DNA of 64,000 nucleotides from Anisodus tanguticus (lineage: Eukaryota; Streptophyta; Magnoliopsida; Solanales; Solanaceae), in the NCBI GenBank assembly GCA_034509755.1, contig CM067553.1:45266110-45330109 (forward strand), read 5' to 3'. Below, in pieces: positions 33,272 to 45,600 of this stretch. The notes beneath the pieces are model-generated. The model saw nothing but the letters and a program-made list of their open reading frames with translations. It was not told the DNA's origin and ran no database searches. A program made the position numbers and the translations under genes. How positions within the stretch are numbered: position 1 is the first letter of the stretch; each line of letters begins with the position of its first letter.

Positions 33272-34361
33272 TTAGGCCAGAAACTGGACCGAGACTGGAC
33301 TGAGTCTCGGAACCAGAAACTGGGCCAAGATCGCCACTAGGCCGGGTCTCGAAATTGGATGGAGAGGCTGGAACATTGATGAGATTGTTTGGTTTAGCAG
33401 GCAGTGGGCTTGCTGGCAGATTTGACTCTCGGGCCCACTATTGTAGAATATACGGGGAGAGAGCATCGTCCAAAAAATTATAGCACTCAACACAGATTTA
33501 GACACTTGAGTTAACCGAAATTGGGTTTCATAAAAAATAACATCGCGACTAATTATGATTTTATTAGAAGATAAATCAAAACATTTGTAACCACGATGAT
33601 TAGACGGAAAATCCAAAAATACACAAGCGGTAGACTGATCTTGAAGTTTATTAATTGTAGTGGACGGAAAAAATGGATAGCACAAACACTCAAATACCCT
33701 AAGATGAGAATACAAGGGATCTTTATTATAAAGAAATTTAAGTGAGGATTGATATGCTAAACCTTTGTTAGGGAGAATGTTAAGGAGGTAGGTCGTCATT
33801 TGTAACGCATGATGCCAAATATATGGGGGTAATGAAGCATGGGCTAGTAAGGTTCGAACTATATTATTAATGGTACGATTTTTTTTTCGACCTTCCCATT
33901 TTGCGAGGTCATATGAGGACAAGAAAACTGAAAAGATATGCCATGAGTGTCACAAAAATTCCGAAATGGCCCATTATCATATTCCCTACAATTATCACAT
34001 TGAATGTTTTAAATTTCTCGTGCAAATTGGGTACTGATGAAAGCTCTAAATTTTAAGAATGTAGAAAAAACTTGAGATTTTTTAGACAAAGGAAAGGTCC
34101 AAAAAAAATAGAATAATCATCCAAAAAAAAATAACGATGGCCCAAAGAACTCAAAACGGGAGATGTCCATAAATCACTATGAATAATGTCAAAAGATATC
34201 AACTTACCAGAAGTAGAGGCGACAAACGGTAATCTAACATATTTCCCTAGAGGACAAGAAGGACAAATATGAGTACTACGCGTACTCGTACAATAAATGA
34301 AATTATTATTTTTAAGAGAAGAATTATAGACGACCCCGGATGACCCAAACGGGCATGCCAC
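33272..34361 (-). pseudogene. Integrase and GAG-pre-integrase of R5
   Basis: Frame 34361-34053: CPSCPLGKYVRLPFVASTSG, then ISFDIIHSDLWTSPVLSSLG and HRYFFLDDYSIFFGPF (first catalytic Asp region). Frame 33922-33272: KWEGRKKNRTINNIVRTLLA with the Glu region, HASLPPYIWHHALQMTTYLL, HLRVFECLCYPFF and CVFLDFPSNHRGYKCFDL. The second Asp block lies between in broken frame. Layout is Ale/Retrofit-like. Confidence 0.85.
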
Positions 34362-34807
34362 AGGGAAGGAGCAAGAGCGGCAAATGTGGAAGGTGTGGCT
34401 TGACTCGTGGAAATGGTGGTGGTGGTGATTGGATAAAGCTCTCCCCGACTATTACACCTTATTAGAGGTATCCCCGTGTTGAAATCCTTTACAGAACATC
34501 CAAAAGGGTCAAAGTTAACATAAATTCAATTATCAGTTGTGAATTTTCGGACAGACAACAAATTTTTAATTAAGTGAGAGGCATGAAGAACATTCTTGAG
34601 GACGAGAGATGGATGTGGGGGGGGGGACAAATTTGCGTGACCATAACCATGAATTGGAATTGAATTGCCATTACCAATAATTATGCCATAATTTTTACTC
34701 AAATTGAAATAAGATGAGAGATTACCTTGCGCGGACGTCATATGAGAAGTGGCTCCGGTATCCATGTACAAATTTGTGTCCGGCGGATTTAATCCAAGTG
34801 TATGCAT
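34362..34807 (-). pseudogene. Protease of R5
   Basis: Frame 34807-34526: LYMDTGATSHMTSAQGNLSS, then IIIGNGNSIPIHGYGHANLS and LVLKNVLHASHLIKNLLSVR. The catalytic D-T-G-A is intact. The remainder up to the zinc domain is shifted. Part of a polyprotein that would self-process Gag-Pol. Confidence 0.87.
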
Positions 34808-34821
34808 CGCGGCCTCGATAT

Positions 34822-35842
34822 CCGTGGGTGTAGGAACTGCTACTAGGCCCGCAGCCGTGAATGCGTGCTGATAAGGTCCAATAGCTGGCTGACTGGACTA
34901 AAACTGCTATGAATTGTGCCTCTGCTGGCTGGCCCAATTTGCTGGGTAAACTGATGGAATTGGCTGCGAATTGGGCCTCTGCTGGCTGTCCCAATTCACT
35001 GGGTAAACTGCTGGAACTAGAAAGGGGTAACTGGGCCAATTAGGCCACTGCCAGGCCCACTCGCAGTTGCCCCTGCCGGCTGCCACCCTGACCACTGTTG
35101 TCGACTTTTTCGCCGGACTTCAGATTTTGACCCCATTTTCCACCCCCATTGTTCCAATTTTGAATGGAATTTTGTGGCGAGGCCGCTATCATGGCAGAAG
35201 TTGCTCAGTTGCGGCCTTTTTAGCCAACCCCACCTCTTCGAGTGTGAGCATAGACGGGGCTTGATAAAATGGAGGAAGAGGGCTGCGTTGACGAAGAAGA
35301 GTCCCAACACCATTGTAGGCCTCGGATAGGACAGCAACCATCTGAAGAACAAGACGACCATTCGTGACGGGCGCACCAACGTTCTTGAGTTTATCCACCA
35401 ATTCCTTTAGCCTTTTACAATAAGCTGAGACATTCAGAAAATCTGTCATAATGACATGGGAGAATTCCTGCTCAAGAGTGACGACATGAGAATTTTTGTT
35501 ATCTTGGAATATATCACGCACCCTATTCCAAGTGTCTATCGTCGTGACGTCGGTTTCAATAATTGTCTGCAAAAGGTCCGTAGAGATAGTGAAATATATC
35601 CACTGGAGTACGGCATCAAGAGTCATCCATAACACAGGGTCATCATTGGTGATAGGCACCTTCTCCTTGACTATATCCGCGGGGATGATATGGTGAAGGA
35701 CTTGATGCGAGCGTGCGTGAACTTTAAATAATTCTGCCCATGTCGCATATTGAACATTTTCCATCTCAAGAACGATAGGGATGTGGTTCTTGATGTTGGA
35801 GACGGTAAGGGCAAGATGAAACGTGTTCTTTGAGGTAGACAT
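34822..35842 (-). pseudogene. Gag of R5
   Basis: A 217-aa frame from ATG 35842 (MSTSKNTFHLALTVSNIKNH) with the UBN2_3-type Gag body: YATWAELFKVHARSHQVLHH, DTWNRVRDIFQDNKNSHVVT and LKELVDKLKNVGAPVTNGRL. It shifts frame near 35190. The C-terminal part (about 34870-35040) contains a repeated LGQPAEAQF segment and no CCHC knuckle, as in other Ale-like Gags. Start chosen because it follows the PBS leader and matches the family N-terminus. Confidence 0.87.
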
Positions 35843-35988
35843 AATGAAATAAAAAGAGGAGAATTAGGGATTAGGAAGAGAATTTGAGAAGAGAGGAAAA
35901 TTTTTAGAAGAAAAAGGTGTCGGAATCGCGGATTCCGAGGGTGCTAGGCGGCGGAAGTGTAGTTGGGAGAAGAAAACTTTGTCCTAGA

Positions 35989-36000
35989 CTTCTGATACCA
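35989..36000 (-). promoter_or_regulatory. Primer-binding site of R5 (initiator tRNA-Met)
   Basis: Minus strand TGGTATCAGAAG directly after the 5' LTR. Confidence 0.93.
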
Positions 36001-36185
36001 TGTAAGAGAATAATTCCTTGATTATTTTCATTAATGAAGAGGTCTATATATATACAATATACAATTTCTAAATATGAAAAATCATATTCCTACTATAATA
36101 CTAATATCCTAATTACACTTGTACAAGAATTTTACAAAATATGGTAAGTAACCTAAATATTCACAAATATACACAATTTCTATCA
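36001..36185 (-). repeat. 5' LTR of R5
   Basis: Starts tgtaagagaataattcc and ends tttctatca. A TATA-like tatatatatac lies inside. Confidence 0.87.
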
Positions 36186-36889
36186 CACACTAATTAAACT
36201 CGAAATGTATTTAATTAAGTATTCTAACTAAACTTCACTCTGAAATAAAACAGTGCAAGAAATAAGGATATCAATTTATGTTTGATGTTGAAGAACACAG
36301 CGTATTACTTGAGAAAAAAGAATACGATAGGGTGCAAGTTACAAAAAGGAATATACATGAGGAGTACAAAACGTAAAGGAACCGATTGGAGTCTTGGAAC
36401 AAATGTGTTTGTGTTCAAAGTGCAATATCCAATGGAAATGTTCGCCGGTTATTTCTTCTTTTTGGAATAACTGTATAGTAAATGATTTTTTTCTTAATTT
36501 CTCTTGCAACTTATGAACAACGGTCTAAAGATTTTTTTTGAACAAATTAAAACATGTTAGACCACGGTCTAATGTTTTCTCCATAAATTTTATCAATGTA
36601 TTAGCAAATATTAGACCAGACCAACTTTTGTCAAGAATAACACTTTTTCAAAGAGTTTATTAGCACAGCTTTTAAAAATATGAATAATATTTAAATGATA
36701 ACCTGAAAAGGAAACATTTGCTTTATATCTGCCAATATCGAAAGGGGTCCCATTAATGGAAGAAATACAATGAGTTTATGGAAAAGGGCTTCAAATTATC
36801 CAGCCCAGCACAGCTTTTCATTAGGATGAAATGGGCTACGAAGCAACAAACGCATGCCACATTTCTTTTGGGGCAATTAGCAGGAATGT
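36186..36889. other. AT-rich spacer
   Basis: No recognised gene. A 62-aa plus-strand frame (36282-36470) has no supporting features. The phrase tagaccacggtctaatgtt repeats motifs nearby but no defined element was resolved. Confidence 0.45.
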
Positions 36890-37325
36890 TCTTATTTTGT
36901 GGTGTTCTTTAATTTTTGCTCTTCAAATTAAATTTTTTTAATTTTTGTCCGTCACCTAAAATTTCTGGATTTCGGATTCAATCCCACCCGCTCAGGAAAA
37001 AACTAAAAAAAAGTTCGCAAGGCATAGTTTGGAGTTCACAAGACAGAGTTTGCCTTAAGGTAACAAACTCTACCTTAAAGGCATAGTTTGCTTTCAGGCA
37101 TAAGACAAACTCTTCCTTGTGAATCCAAACTCAACCTTGCGATTTTTTTTAAATTTTTGACGGAGCAGGTGGTTCGAACCCGAAACCTTGAAGTATTTTT
37201 TTAGCAAAAGACAAAAATTAAAGATTTCAAATTTGAGGGGCAAATTTTTGCCCAACGTAATCTCTTCCACATAAATTTCGGTGAACACAACATTGTTTTT
37301 GCACGAATTGGCCTTCAAACGCACC
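36890..37325. mobile_element. Foldback repeat, copy 1
   Basis: Left part ctttaatttttgctcttcaa (36908) is mirrored by caaaaattaaagatttc (37213), and the interior has a long imperfect hairpin (gcaaggcatagtttgg and ccaaactcaaccttgc). Exact ends and target duplication were not resolved. Confidence 0.6.
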
Positions 37326-37800
37326 GGTCTTTAATTTTTGCTCTTCATATATGTGCTTTTTAATTTTTGCTCCTGCTATTTATTTAATAATACTATCCAT
37401 ACGTGCTTTGCAAGGCATAATTTTGTGTTATTTTTATCTTCGGAAATTGAATTTTTGCCTCGCTCGGCATAAATTTTGTAGGAATTAAGTTATGTAGTAT
37501 CTTTCAGATTATGTAGTGTGTTGAAAATTTTCCTTGTCCGACATAATTTGTGTGGATGTTATGATACATATGCCGAAGCTAAACGTAAAATATGTCGAGC
37601 GAATCTAAAGTTATGCTATTTTTCAGATTATGTTAATGGTTGAAAGATTTGTCTTGTCCGAGATGTTGTGATACATATGCCGAAGTTCAATGTAAACTAT
37701 GCCTTGAGAAATCTAAATTATGCGGAGCAAAATTAAAGATTATAAATTTGAGGGGCAAAATTTAAAAACCACCCCGAAAGAAGGGCATTTGTGCGAATGA
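37326..37800. mobile_element. Foldback repeat, copy 2, with internal duplication
   Basis: Has the same terminal signature as copy 1 (tctttaatttttgctcttca at 37330, aaaattaaagattataaatttgag near 37732). Inside, a unit of about 110-125 bp containing ttcagattatgt, ccttgtccga and atacatatgccgaag occurs twice, near 37487 and 37610. Non-coding. Confidence 0.6.
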
Positions 37801-37867
37801 CCCGACACAAAAAACCTTTTGACCCAAATATATTTTGGAAAAACTACAATCCAATACGAGCTATTTT

Positions 37868-37870
<3 letters not shown>

Positions 37871-37910
<40 letters not shown>
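37871..37910. repeat. (AT)20 microsatellite
   Basis: Forty bases of uninterrupted alternating AT. Confidence 0.95.
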
Positions 37911-37912
<2 letters not shown>

Positions 37913-38980
37913 ACCGAAGTTACATGTATAAGTTTCTCAATACTTTTCTTTTCACAAACTGCCTTGCAATCTGATATATTATCCGTTTGATATTTGGTTG
38001 TGGATCATCGATTAACGTGATATTTGCTCAATTTTTTAAGGAAAAAGACTTTAAGGTAGCTTACTTCGTGAGACTTCACGATTTGAATATCGTGTAACTT
38101 CTAACTAGATATATGGTGTATTTGACTTTCTTGTTGAAGTTCTAGATGGAAGCACTTTTATTTTCTTTTAATCAATAAGTCTTTTTGCTACTTTCAAACA
38201 AGAAAAGGAAAAAACGATATTCGTATTTTAATAGAAACATTGTTACTGAATTTTTACTAACTTTAATTTATTAGTTTTTTTTTTGAGATAGTCTAATGAT
38301 GAAAAGGTCAAAATTCGAAACGTAGTTCTCTTAAGATCATGATTATTCCTAGCTAGCTTGTATTGTGCGTACTTGTTTATAGTTTTAATGTAGTTATAAT
38401 TATTACAAACTAGTTGGGATCTTATTTACAAGGTCGAAATAGCATTTACTAGCCACTTTTCTATCTTTTTCTTGACAAAGGATCATTATCATAAAGTTTC
38501 AAATTCCTTATGTTAAATTTCAGGACATTTTAGTATCTTATTTAATATGTACTTATTTATAGTTTTAATACAGTTATGATGGTAAAAAAAAATAGCTGAA
38601 ATCTAAATGGTAAAAGTAGTGTTCTCTGTGCACTTTTCGATCTGATCTTTTAAAAATAATTACTATCATGAAATTTTAAATTTCACGGATCAAAATTCAT
38701 GATAATATTTTACAATCTCAACTATGAAATTTGAAACTCAATAACAACAATTATTTTTTAATTACATGACTAAACAATGGTTATTTATAAATTTTACATG
38801 TTCCAGAAGTCTTTAGATTATTCATTGAGAAGAAGTCATGAGTAAACACCGACCTCAATATGTTAAAGGTGATCCACTTTAAACGTTAAGCCAAAAGATC
38901 AAGTCTCACAATTGAAATATTCAAGAACCACAAATTAATGAAGCTTTGTCCTTTTTTCTAGGGGAGTAATTGCCTTTCTC
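37911..38980. other. AT-rich stretch upstream of the 39-kb gene
   Basis: No gene or clear repeat. The last few hundred bases presumably include the promoter of the following small gene. Confidence 0.45.
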
Positions 38981-38983
38981 ATC

Positions 38984-38992
38984 TTTATAAAT
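38984..38992 (+). promoter_or_regulatory. TATA box of the 39-kb small gene
   Basis: ctttataaat about 200 bp upstream of the ATG, followed by a pyrimidine-rich leader (catctctctttcttcc) typical of plant 5' UTRs. Confidence 0.5.
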
Positions 38993-39184
38993 TGCCCAAG
39001 ATTTACTTCCCTCATAAAATAAAAAAGCAATTTTAAAGAGCCTAGTCTTCTTCAAAGAACAACTTATTCTTATCATCTCTCTTTCTTCCTAAAGCTGAGG
39101 AGGGAAGAGGGAAAATAAATCAATTACATCTCAATCCTAAATTAGTTCTATTTGCTTTCACGCACGTGGATTATTCATTCAAAA

Positions 39185-39367
39185 ATGGCAAAGGAAACAA
39201 GAAATGTACGTTCTTGGATGGAGGTTGCTCCTGTCCTTATGACCTATAATCGACGAAAGTCTTCAAATACACCAGGATTGGAAACCATTAGAGAAGAGAT
39301 CAACGAGGGGTGTGACGATTATTCACAACATCTATGTCCTCTCCTTCAATTGCAACGTCGAAATTAA
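39185..39367 (+). CDS. Small protein with SWMEVA/LETI motif, 60 aa, function unknown
   Basis: ATG in a good plant context (aaaaATGGC) opens MAKETRNVRSWMEVAPVLMT, with GLETIREEIN in the middle and a basic C-terminus. It is soluble, with no signal peptide or membrane segment. The SWMEVA...LETI.EE pattern recurs in the gene at 55776-55988, so two copies kept the same motifs in the same order and spacing while most other residues diverged. That pattern argues for real, selected coding sequences rather than chance frames. Upstream in-frame codons lack an ATG, so this start is the only reasonable one. I do not recognise the family and assign no function. An intron or a longer 3' exon cannot be excluded. 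Confidence 0.72.
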   Translation: MAKETRNVRSWMEVAPVLMTYNRRKSSNTPGLETIREEINEGCDDYSQHLCPLLQLQRRN

Positions 39368-40477
39368 TCATGGGATACAATTTACATTATATATATATAG
39401 CTAAAATGTACTTGATTAGTTCTTTTATTTGAGAGGTTGATGAAATTTTAGCCCTCCACTGCAGATTCAGGAAGTGTACCATTATTGCTTTAAGAATATT
39501 AATAGCATTTGATGGTATTTGGTTAATTTCCTTCAGATTCATTTGCCTCATATTATAATGAGTTACACAATCAGATCATCTATACTAATCGTAGGTTGAT
39601 GATCGATATGGAAAAGAATATGAATAACTTCTTGTAACTGGTCAAATTAAACTGGGAAGGTTAAACTTTTTACACTACAAACAAATAAAACTTGATTTTT
39701 TATGTTAATTTTTTTTCTCCTCTCTATATAATAATAACCTAAGTTAAAAAAATGGGTAAATTGTCTAATGCATTAGGCTTCCATTTCATGTGTGTTCCTT
39801 TTAGGTTCAATAGGGTTGATTCTTGAACTGTGATACAAAGAAGAGTTAAAAATGTAATACAGAACATATACTGTTAAACTTCAGAGCTATCAATAGCATC
39901 GGATCAAGGGTAGGAATACATATTAGTTAACTATACGTATGAGATAGTAAATATCCAAGATAGAGGGTGAATTTATAGTATAACGAGGGTTTTTAATCGA
40001 ACTCAATAATTTAAGCTCAGATACCATATGTATGCATTTAAAAGACTTTAGATTGGTACGACACAAGTAATATATTCTGAAATGAAATGACTTATGGGTT
40101 AAGAAAATTTCAAACCCATAAATTTAAAATTCTGAATTCATATTTGCGGCAAGACATATCTGATGTAACTACCCGAAAAGAAAAAAGATTAATAGATCTT
40201 TTGGTCTTGCAGTTATTACTATATTTTAATTCGAATAACTATGATATTTGACTAAACACATTTAATCTTTAATTACTTGAAGTGTGCATCTTCTTTTATC
40301 TTTTTCTTAAAAATATTCACAAGTTTTCATAGTTATTACTATTTCACCCGTTAATAGTCAAGTGTTATGTTAAACTTGTACTGTTATTTCATATTTAAGG
40401 TAATATATCTCTAAAAATAGTTTAAATATAACACATTTCTTACATAAAACGACAAAAAACACAAATTTAAAGTTAAA
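39368..40477. other. Intergenic stretch after the small gene
   Basis: AT-rich with no second gene. The first few hundred bases may be 3' UTR. Confidence 0.45.
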
Positions 40478-40605
40478 TGCAATAACAACAGCATATCCAG
40501 TGTAATTCCACAAGTGGGATTTGGGGAGGGTAGAATGTACGCATACCTTACCTCTACCTTAAGAGGTAGAGAGACTATTTCCGATAGAGCTTCGACTCAT
40601 AATAA
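40478..40605 (-). mobile_element. TS-SINE-like fragment, minus strand
   Basis: Plus strand reads aataacaacagcatatccag, cacaagtgggatttgggg, gtacgcataccttacctct, and tttccgatagagcttcgac. This is the reverse of the repeat at 10080-10195, with the TTG-type 3' end at the left. 5' head not seen. Confidence 0.65.
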
Positions 40606-41709
40606 GGCAAGAACAAGATTCCAATCAGTACTCATTTTGAAAACAATATGATAAGCCATGGGAGGAGCCACCTTAGGCGAAGGGTGGTCAGGTGCACACC
40701 CTTCGCCGAAAAGTTACGCAGCGTCCTGATTTGACCAAAAAAGCATATATTTAGTCATTATTTTGCCTCACTTCTTAGTACTTTTATCATCATTTGAGTA
40801 CAAATTATATTGCTTTGAGGTTATTACGTGTTTTGTATGTGTAGGAAGATTGTTGGACGAAAATGATTGGAAAAGAACTTATTTGATACAAGTTTAGATA
40901 CGAAAAGAAAGATTGGAGAATGTCCGAGCTCTCATATCATGCTCGCCTTGCGAGTAGCTTGACGAGCCAAGAAGTTTAATCACTTTCACAAAACAACGAA
41001 GCGAAGGAAAGGTCAAGGAAGTTGACGAGCCAGGCTAAAAATATGACTGAGAGGGCTTGTCAGCATCCTCGCCACGTGAGCCCATAGACGACCCAAGAAA
41101 CAAGAGAAAATTTAAAGCTTGTTGGGCTCGCCTGTGGTCCTCGCGAAGCGAGAGTTCAGGCGAGCCACGAAAAGTTTTCTAAACGAGTTTTTATTGGTTT
41201 ATTTGATTCCCTACACATTCTAGGTCATATAAATACACCCTAAGACATATTATTTTGGGGGAATTGAACCTAGGGAGAGCAAGGAGTCGTCGTGGAGCAA
41301 GAGAAAAGATTTGGCAACAAGTTTTTCCCTCTTCTTCCTATTTCCTGTTGTTGGTTATGAATTTTAGTATCGTGTTTTCACATACTTTTATGAGTAACTA
41401 ATTCTTTATCTAGAGTTTTGATGGAACTAATTGTTGGATAAATTCTTGATTGAGTTTTATTATAATTTAGCCGTTTTAGTTTTCTACTTATTCAACTACG
41501 TGATTATTTCAGTTAATTGAATGGCCATCGATTAATTGTGCCTATTTATTATGTGTTATTTGAGAGAGAATATATATTTAATTAATTGTTGAACAACGTT
41601 ACTCCTAAGGTATATGAGAAATCAATATTGCGGGTTTAAAAGCGGGATTAGAGATAACGAAGCTTTGACGTGGTCATAGTGAACGGTAAGAAATTGCTAG
41701 CTAGAGTAG

Positions 41710-42961
41710 TGTTGGTTGCTATTGTAGTAAAGCAGTACGGAAAGTAAATAAATATTACAAGTGTTCGAAAATATAAATAAATGATCAATCTTCAAAACTG
41801 TCGCAAGCTTGTTGTGTCTTGAATCTTGATAACCTGAAATCAAGAAATAACTAAATCTGGATGGTTACAACGTTGTGTGTTGAGTCGAGTGATTGCACTC
41901 TGTCCTTAAGACAAGATTGCCCCGTATATATGCTTTTACGTTAGCGGACAATAGTCTCCCAAGATAAAACAACACTTTAATCTCAACACTACAAAGCAAA
42001 TAAGTTGAGTCTGACGAAGAAAACAAATACGAATCGACTTGCTGAAGATATGGAAAAGGAAGGAAGAGTTTCTGTTTTCGTCCAACGTTATTGGACTGAC
42101 TTTCTCTTCTGTTTTGTCGCTGTGTATATAGTGTGTCTCTGTTATGTATATCTTGTGTATATGTGTGTATTTGCTCACTGTTTTTCTCAACAGTTTTGCA
42201 GTGTTTTTCATCATTATTTTGTGCTGCGTTTTTCTGTTTTTGTGTGCAACACAATTGAGCCAAAATGCCTCAATATATAGCATGGATGAGGGACTCCTCA
42301 ACTGCCACAAACAAGGCTGTTAATGGCAATAGTGAGGGTTGTTAATGGCACTAGAGAGGGATGTTAATGGCCATTTAGAGAGGCGTTTATGGAGTAGTTA
42401 ACAACCAAGTAATGGCTGGTTAATGCTCCAAAAAATAGCCCAAACGGTAGGCAGATCAACTTTCCAGAAACTCTAGGGACCAAACTGTAAATATTAAGCA
42501 ATTTGGAGTCCAAAAAGATAATATCAAAAAGTTCCCACAGCCCGCGGCCTGCGACCCAAGCCCGGACAGGACGGAACGGTTGAGCGGCGGCGGCGCGCGT
42601 GTGGGCTTAGCCTCGAACCCAAACACATCTAGGTCATCCCTCTTTTAAACACATAGGATGCCCCTTGGGTCCCAAACCCTTTACCACTTTAGAGACTTAT
42701 AAAGAGAACAATTCTTCCTTTTCCCACCGATGTGGTAGATTTGTCCCACACCATATTTTCATGCCTCAAACACCTTACTTCGTGAACCAATATCTCTTTC
42801 ATTTCTCAACGAAATTTGATGATTCTTGGCCCTACGGTCATCTACTCACTTAGTAGATTATGCATGTGAGAAGAGACAAAGCCTCCAATATGCGGAACAC
42901 TAGTGTTTAATTCATTAAATATGGGTGGACGCACCTCCCCGCCAAAGACAAATTTCCAACA
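41710..42961 (-). repeat. 3' LTR of R6
   Basis: Starts tgttggttgctattg, ends aaatttccaaca. GC-rich patch near 42590 (gcggcggcggcgcgcg). Long open frames inside (for example 41936-42310 minus) appear in both LTR copies but are not protein-like. Leader-complementary segment at 41906-41919. Confidence 0.95.
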
Positions 42962-42978
42962 ATCCCCTATATGAAAGA
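42962..42978 (-). promoter_or_regulatory. Polypurine tract of R6
   Basis: Minus strand CTTTCATATAGGGGAT just before the 3' LTR, like the R3 tract. Confidence 0.75.
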
Positions 42979-43389
42979 GAGATTTTGGCGCACACACAAG
43001 GTGCCTACTTTCAGCAATCTTTCAGCGAAAAGATATTGCATCAGGAGAGGTAGCTTTCGCTTTGAACCTTCCCTAGTTGAATACTACCGGTCTTACTTAC
43101 TGCGCGGTGAACGTGATGTCTTGAACCGTCAGTGTTTAGTGTAAGCCAAGACAATGATACCAACACAATAACCCTCCTTATTTGTTTTCATTCTTATGGT
43201 TTTGTCCGTTGTGGCCGTGGACACACTTGAATTCTTAAGTGCTATTATTTGAGGCGGCCATTCTCGCACTTAAATAGGTGATCTCCTACAAGCTATCCTG
43301 CTTTACCCCACTTCACAAGTGTTAGGAATCATTAAAAGTTTTACCAACCTTAACCTCAACCGTTTGAGGATCGTTTAAAGGTTTGGAAG

Positions 43390-43800
43390 CTTAACCTTTA
43401 CCCACCATGCATGTAGCACTTTAATGTCTATCGCGGGAACAGCTTTGGATTTAGTTTCCGTACAGAAATCATCATCCGAAGTGCTTCTTGCTTCCACCGA
43501 AGCGCTCAACTGAACCTTTTGCAGCTTAGTTTTCCCATTGAACCAAATTCTTGGGATCTCTAATCAGTATGGTTGGGTTACCACCGTAATGGTTCGTATT
43601 GTTTGGGTTTTAAGCCCATTCCCCTTGACAGGCAGAACACTTGATCTCCGGGTAGTCCCTTAGTTAGTAAACAAGGAAGTGACACCCGTGATGATCAACT
43701 GCCATACGATCTTATGTCTCCGACGGATCCCGACAGATATGTCCAGACGCCGTCATCTGTGTCCTTCCTGAAGCCGACCGGCTAGCCACAGTGTATAACT
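43390..43800 (-). pseudogene. RNase H remnant of R6
   Basis: Minus strand reads GHISVGIRRRHKIVWQLIIT, then a Gly-Met-Gly-Leu-Lys and LEIPRIWFN. This parallels R3 (HIRRRHNTARQLLSSG, LEIPRSRF). Several stops interrupt it. Region 42979-43389 is presumably the 3' untranslated part. Confidence 0.65.
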
Positions 43801-44107
43801 GCTGAAGGTACGGGTTTCTCCCAATAAGGGATGTCCTCTAAGGAGTCATAAAGTTACTCAACTTCTTTCATGCTTTGTATAAAGCGATAAACTCCGATCC
43901 CATCCTGAATCGGTCGATGCAAGTTTGCTTAGAGGATTTTCCAAGACCCACCATACACATGTACTTGTGGCTTTGGTGTTCTTCATATCTGATGTCCAGT
44001 TTGCATCACTGTGTTCTCCTAGAACCGCTGGACATCCAGAATACCATAATCCATAGATAAGCGAATAATTCAGATATCCTCATATCCGACTTAATGCCTT
44101 CTATTGA

Positions 44108-44760
44108 TCATTTATTAAGATCATCAGTGAACCTTAGTTCAACTGATCTGCTTTGTAGGCCGATACCAGGTCGGTTGTAGTGTGTACAATACATTGAACT
44201 ACACGTGACCTGTGCATATCGCTCCTTGTATATGGGTGCACCATGATTCCAATCAGTTCTATGATTCATATCAATTGGTGGCTTTAACGAGACTATCAAC
44301 TATCGACTAGTCCGTTAGATGTCTTAGAAATCCAATTCCTAATATGTCATCTGTGATACCCATATCTTTTATATCGAGACTTTGTTTCAATATGACTTTC
44401 ACTTTCAGACTGTTGGTTTTCCAACTGTTGACTTTCTAACTTCAGAGTCAATGTTTATGTGGTCAGATTCATTGTTTCTATTTTATCTGAAACTTCCAGG
44501 ACCAAAATGTAAACATTTCAGGGACCAAAATGAAAGTTCAGGAAGAAGCCCAACAGTCCAGCAAACCAACTCTGATTCTCCCCTTCCAACTCTCCGGTTA
44601 GGAAGACTGTTTCAACATCCATGCCACGTAAGACTGCAAAGGCACTGGATGTTAAGCTACTCACAGGGGAGCACATTTTACAACCCAAAGGTTCTTTTCT
44701 CGGAGGAAGATCAACCATTACACAAGTATGGTTCTATATGATGGAATCTATTTCTCTCTT
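44108..44760 (-). pseudogene. Reverse transcriptase remnant of R6, catalytic box missing
   Basis: MVDLPPRKEPLGCK opens the frame 44718-44518, which then jumps to GMDVETVFLTGELEGE without the intervening KARLV block. After about 150 bp of unrelated filler (44430-44570, resembling LTR-like gaccaaaatgtaaac) the LDIKDMGITDDILGI block follows near 44345. The YVDD segment is not present. Clearly inactive. Confidence 0.75.
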
Positions 44761-45009
44761 TAGCTTCTTTCCAAAGTAGCGCTTCTGGAGATGACAATTA
44801 TTTATCAATTGTCCATGGTTCGTTCTCAACCATACAAGCTAGAAGGCCTAGAACAAGTCTTTGTCCCCTCTTTGCTCCGTCTCGGTTCAACATCTAGAAT
44901 CCCTGAGTTCTGCAGATCTGGAATACTAAGTTCTGGATAGCCGGCAACTTTTGAGTCCTGTAGATACGGAACGTCTATTTCCGGACAGTCAGGCCCTCGC
45001 GGGTTCTTG

Positions 45010-45600
45010 TTAACCTTGAGCACTTACTCCTTTTTCCTTTTTCAAGGAAAGTTATCTTCAAAGAATTTAGCATTCTTTGACGCCAAGATGCTATAAGCAC
45101 TACTGTTATTTGCAGATCCAGTGGATATGCAATCTACAGTCTTAGGTACAACTTGACCTGTTTCGGTATTCTAACTTTTACCATGCCATCCGACATCACA
45201 ACATTTGTATGTGAGATCCTTTCCATGTTTCACACGGAGAGTTATCTTTATCCTTATGCGTATTTCTGTTGAGAATCGCATTAGCAGAAAGGATCGCCTT
45301 GCCCCACATAATTTGGGCGTACGGCTTTGCGCTTGGCTAACACCGTTGGACTGAGGTGAGTAATGAGCAGTCGTTTAATGAATGATGCCTCACATTCTCC
45401 CCCTCTATCACTACGAATTTCTCAATCCGTAGGCTTAGTTGATTTTCAACTTCTGCTTTGTAGCGCTTATCCGCTTCAACAACTTCATCTTTGCTTTTCA
45501 ACAAACAAAGGATACAATACATTGTACCATTATCAATGAAGGTTACAACGTACATGTCTCCCCCCTCTCTTTTGTATTAACTTCAAATCACCCAAGTAGG
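45010..45600 (-). pseudogene. Integrase remnant of R6
   Basis: Frame 45555-45337 begins MYVVTFIDNGTMYCILCLLK, then SKDEVVEADKRYKAEVENQL, clearly parallel to R3 integrase; the active-site Asp pair reads D-N. The second Asp and Glu blocks are shifted out. Downstream to 45010 only traces remain. Confidence 0.75.

Larger units (their letters stand above)
31347..36185 (-). mobile_element. Ty1/copia retrotransposon R5 (Ale/Retrofit-like)
   Basis: About 4.8 kb, minus strand: short LTRs (about 180 bp), Met PBS, gag, protease, integrase, RT, RNase H, PPT. Closest in the window to R7 and R8. The outer end of the left LTR is divergent, and the flanks (tcact on the left, cacac/cacta on the right) do not make a clean duplication, so the left boundary is approximate. 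Many stops and frameshifts. Confidence 0.88.

Noticed and set aside
36282..36470. 62-aa plus-strand frame
   Set aside because: No homologous motif, no promoter features, ordinary for AT-rich spacer.
37871..37910. (AT)20 as a hairpin or regulatory site
   Set aside because: Simple microsatellite; no other support.
41936..42310. 124-aa minus frame, repeated at 47281-47727
   Set aside because: Lies wholly within both R6 LTRs; similarity is LTR identity, not a conserved protein.
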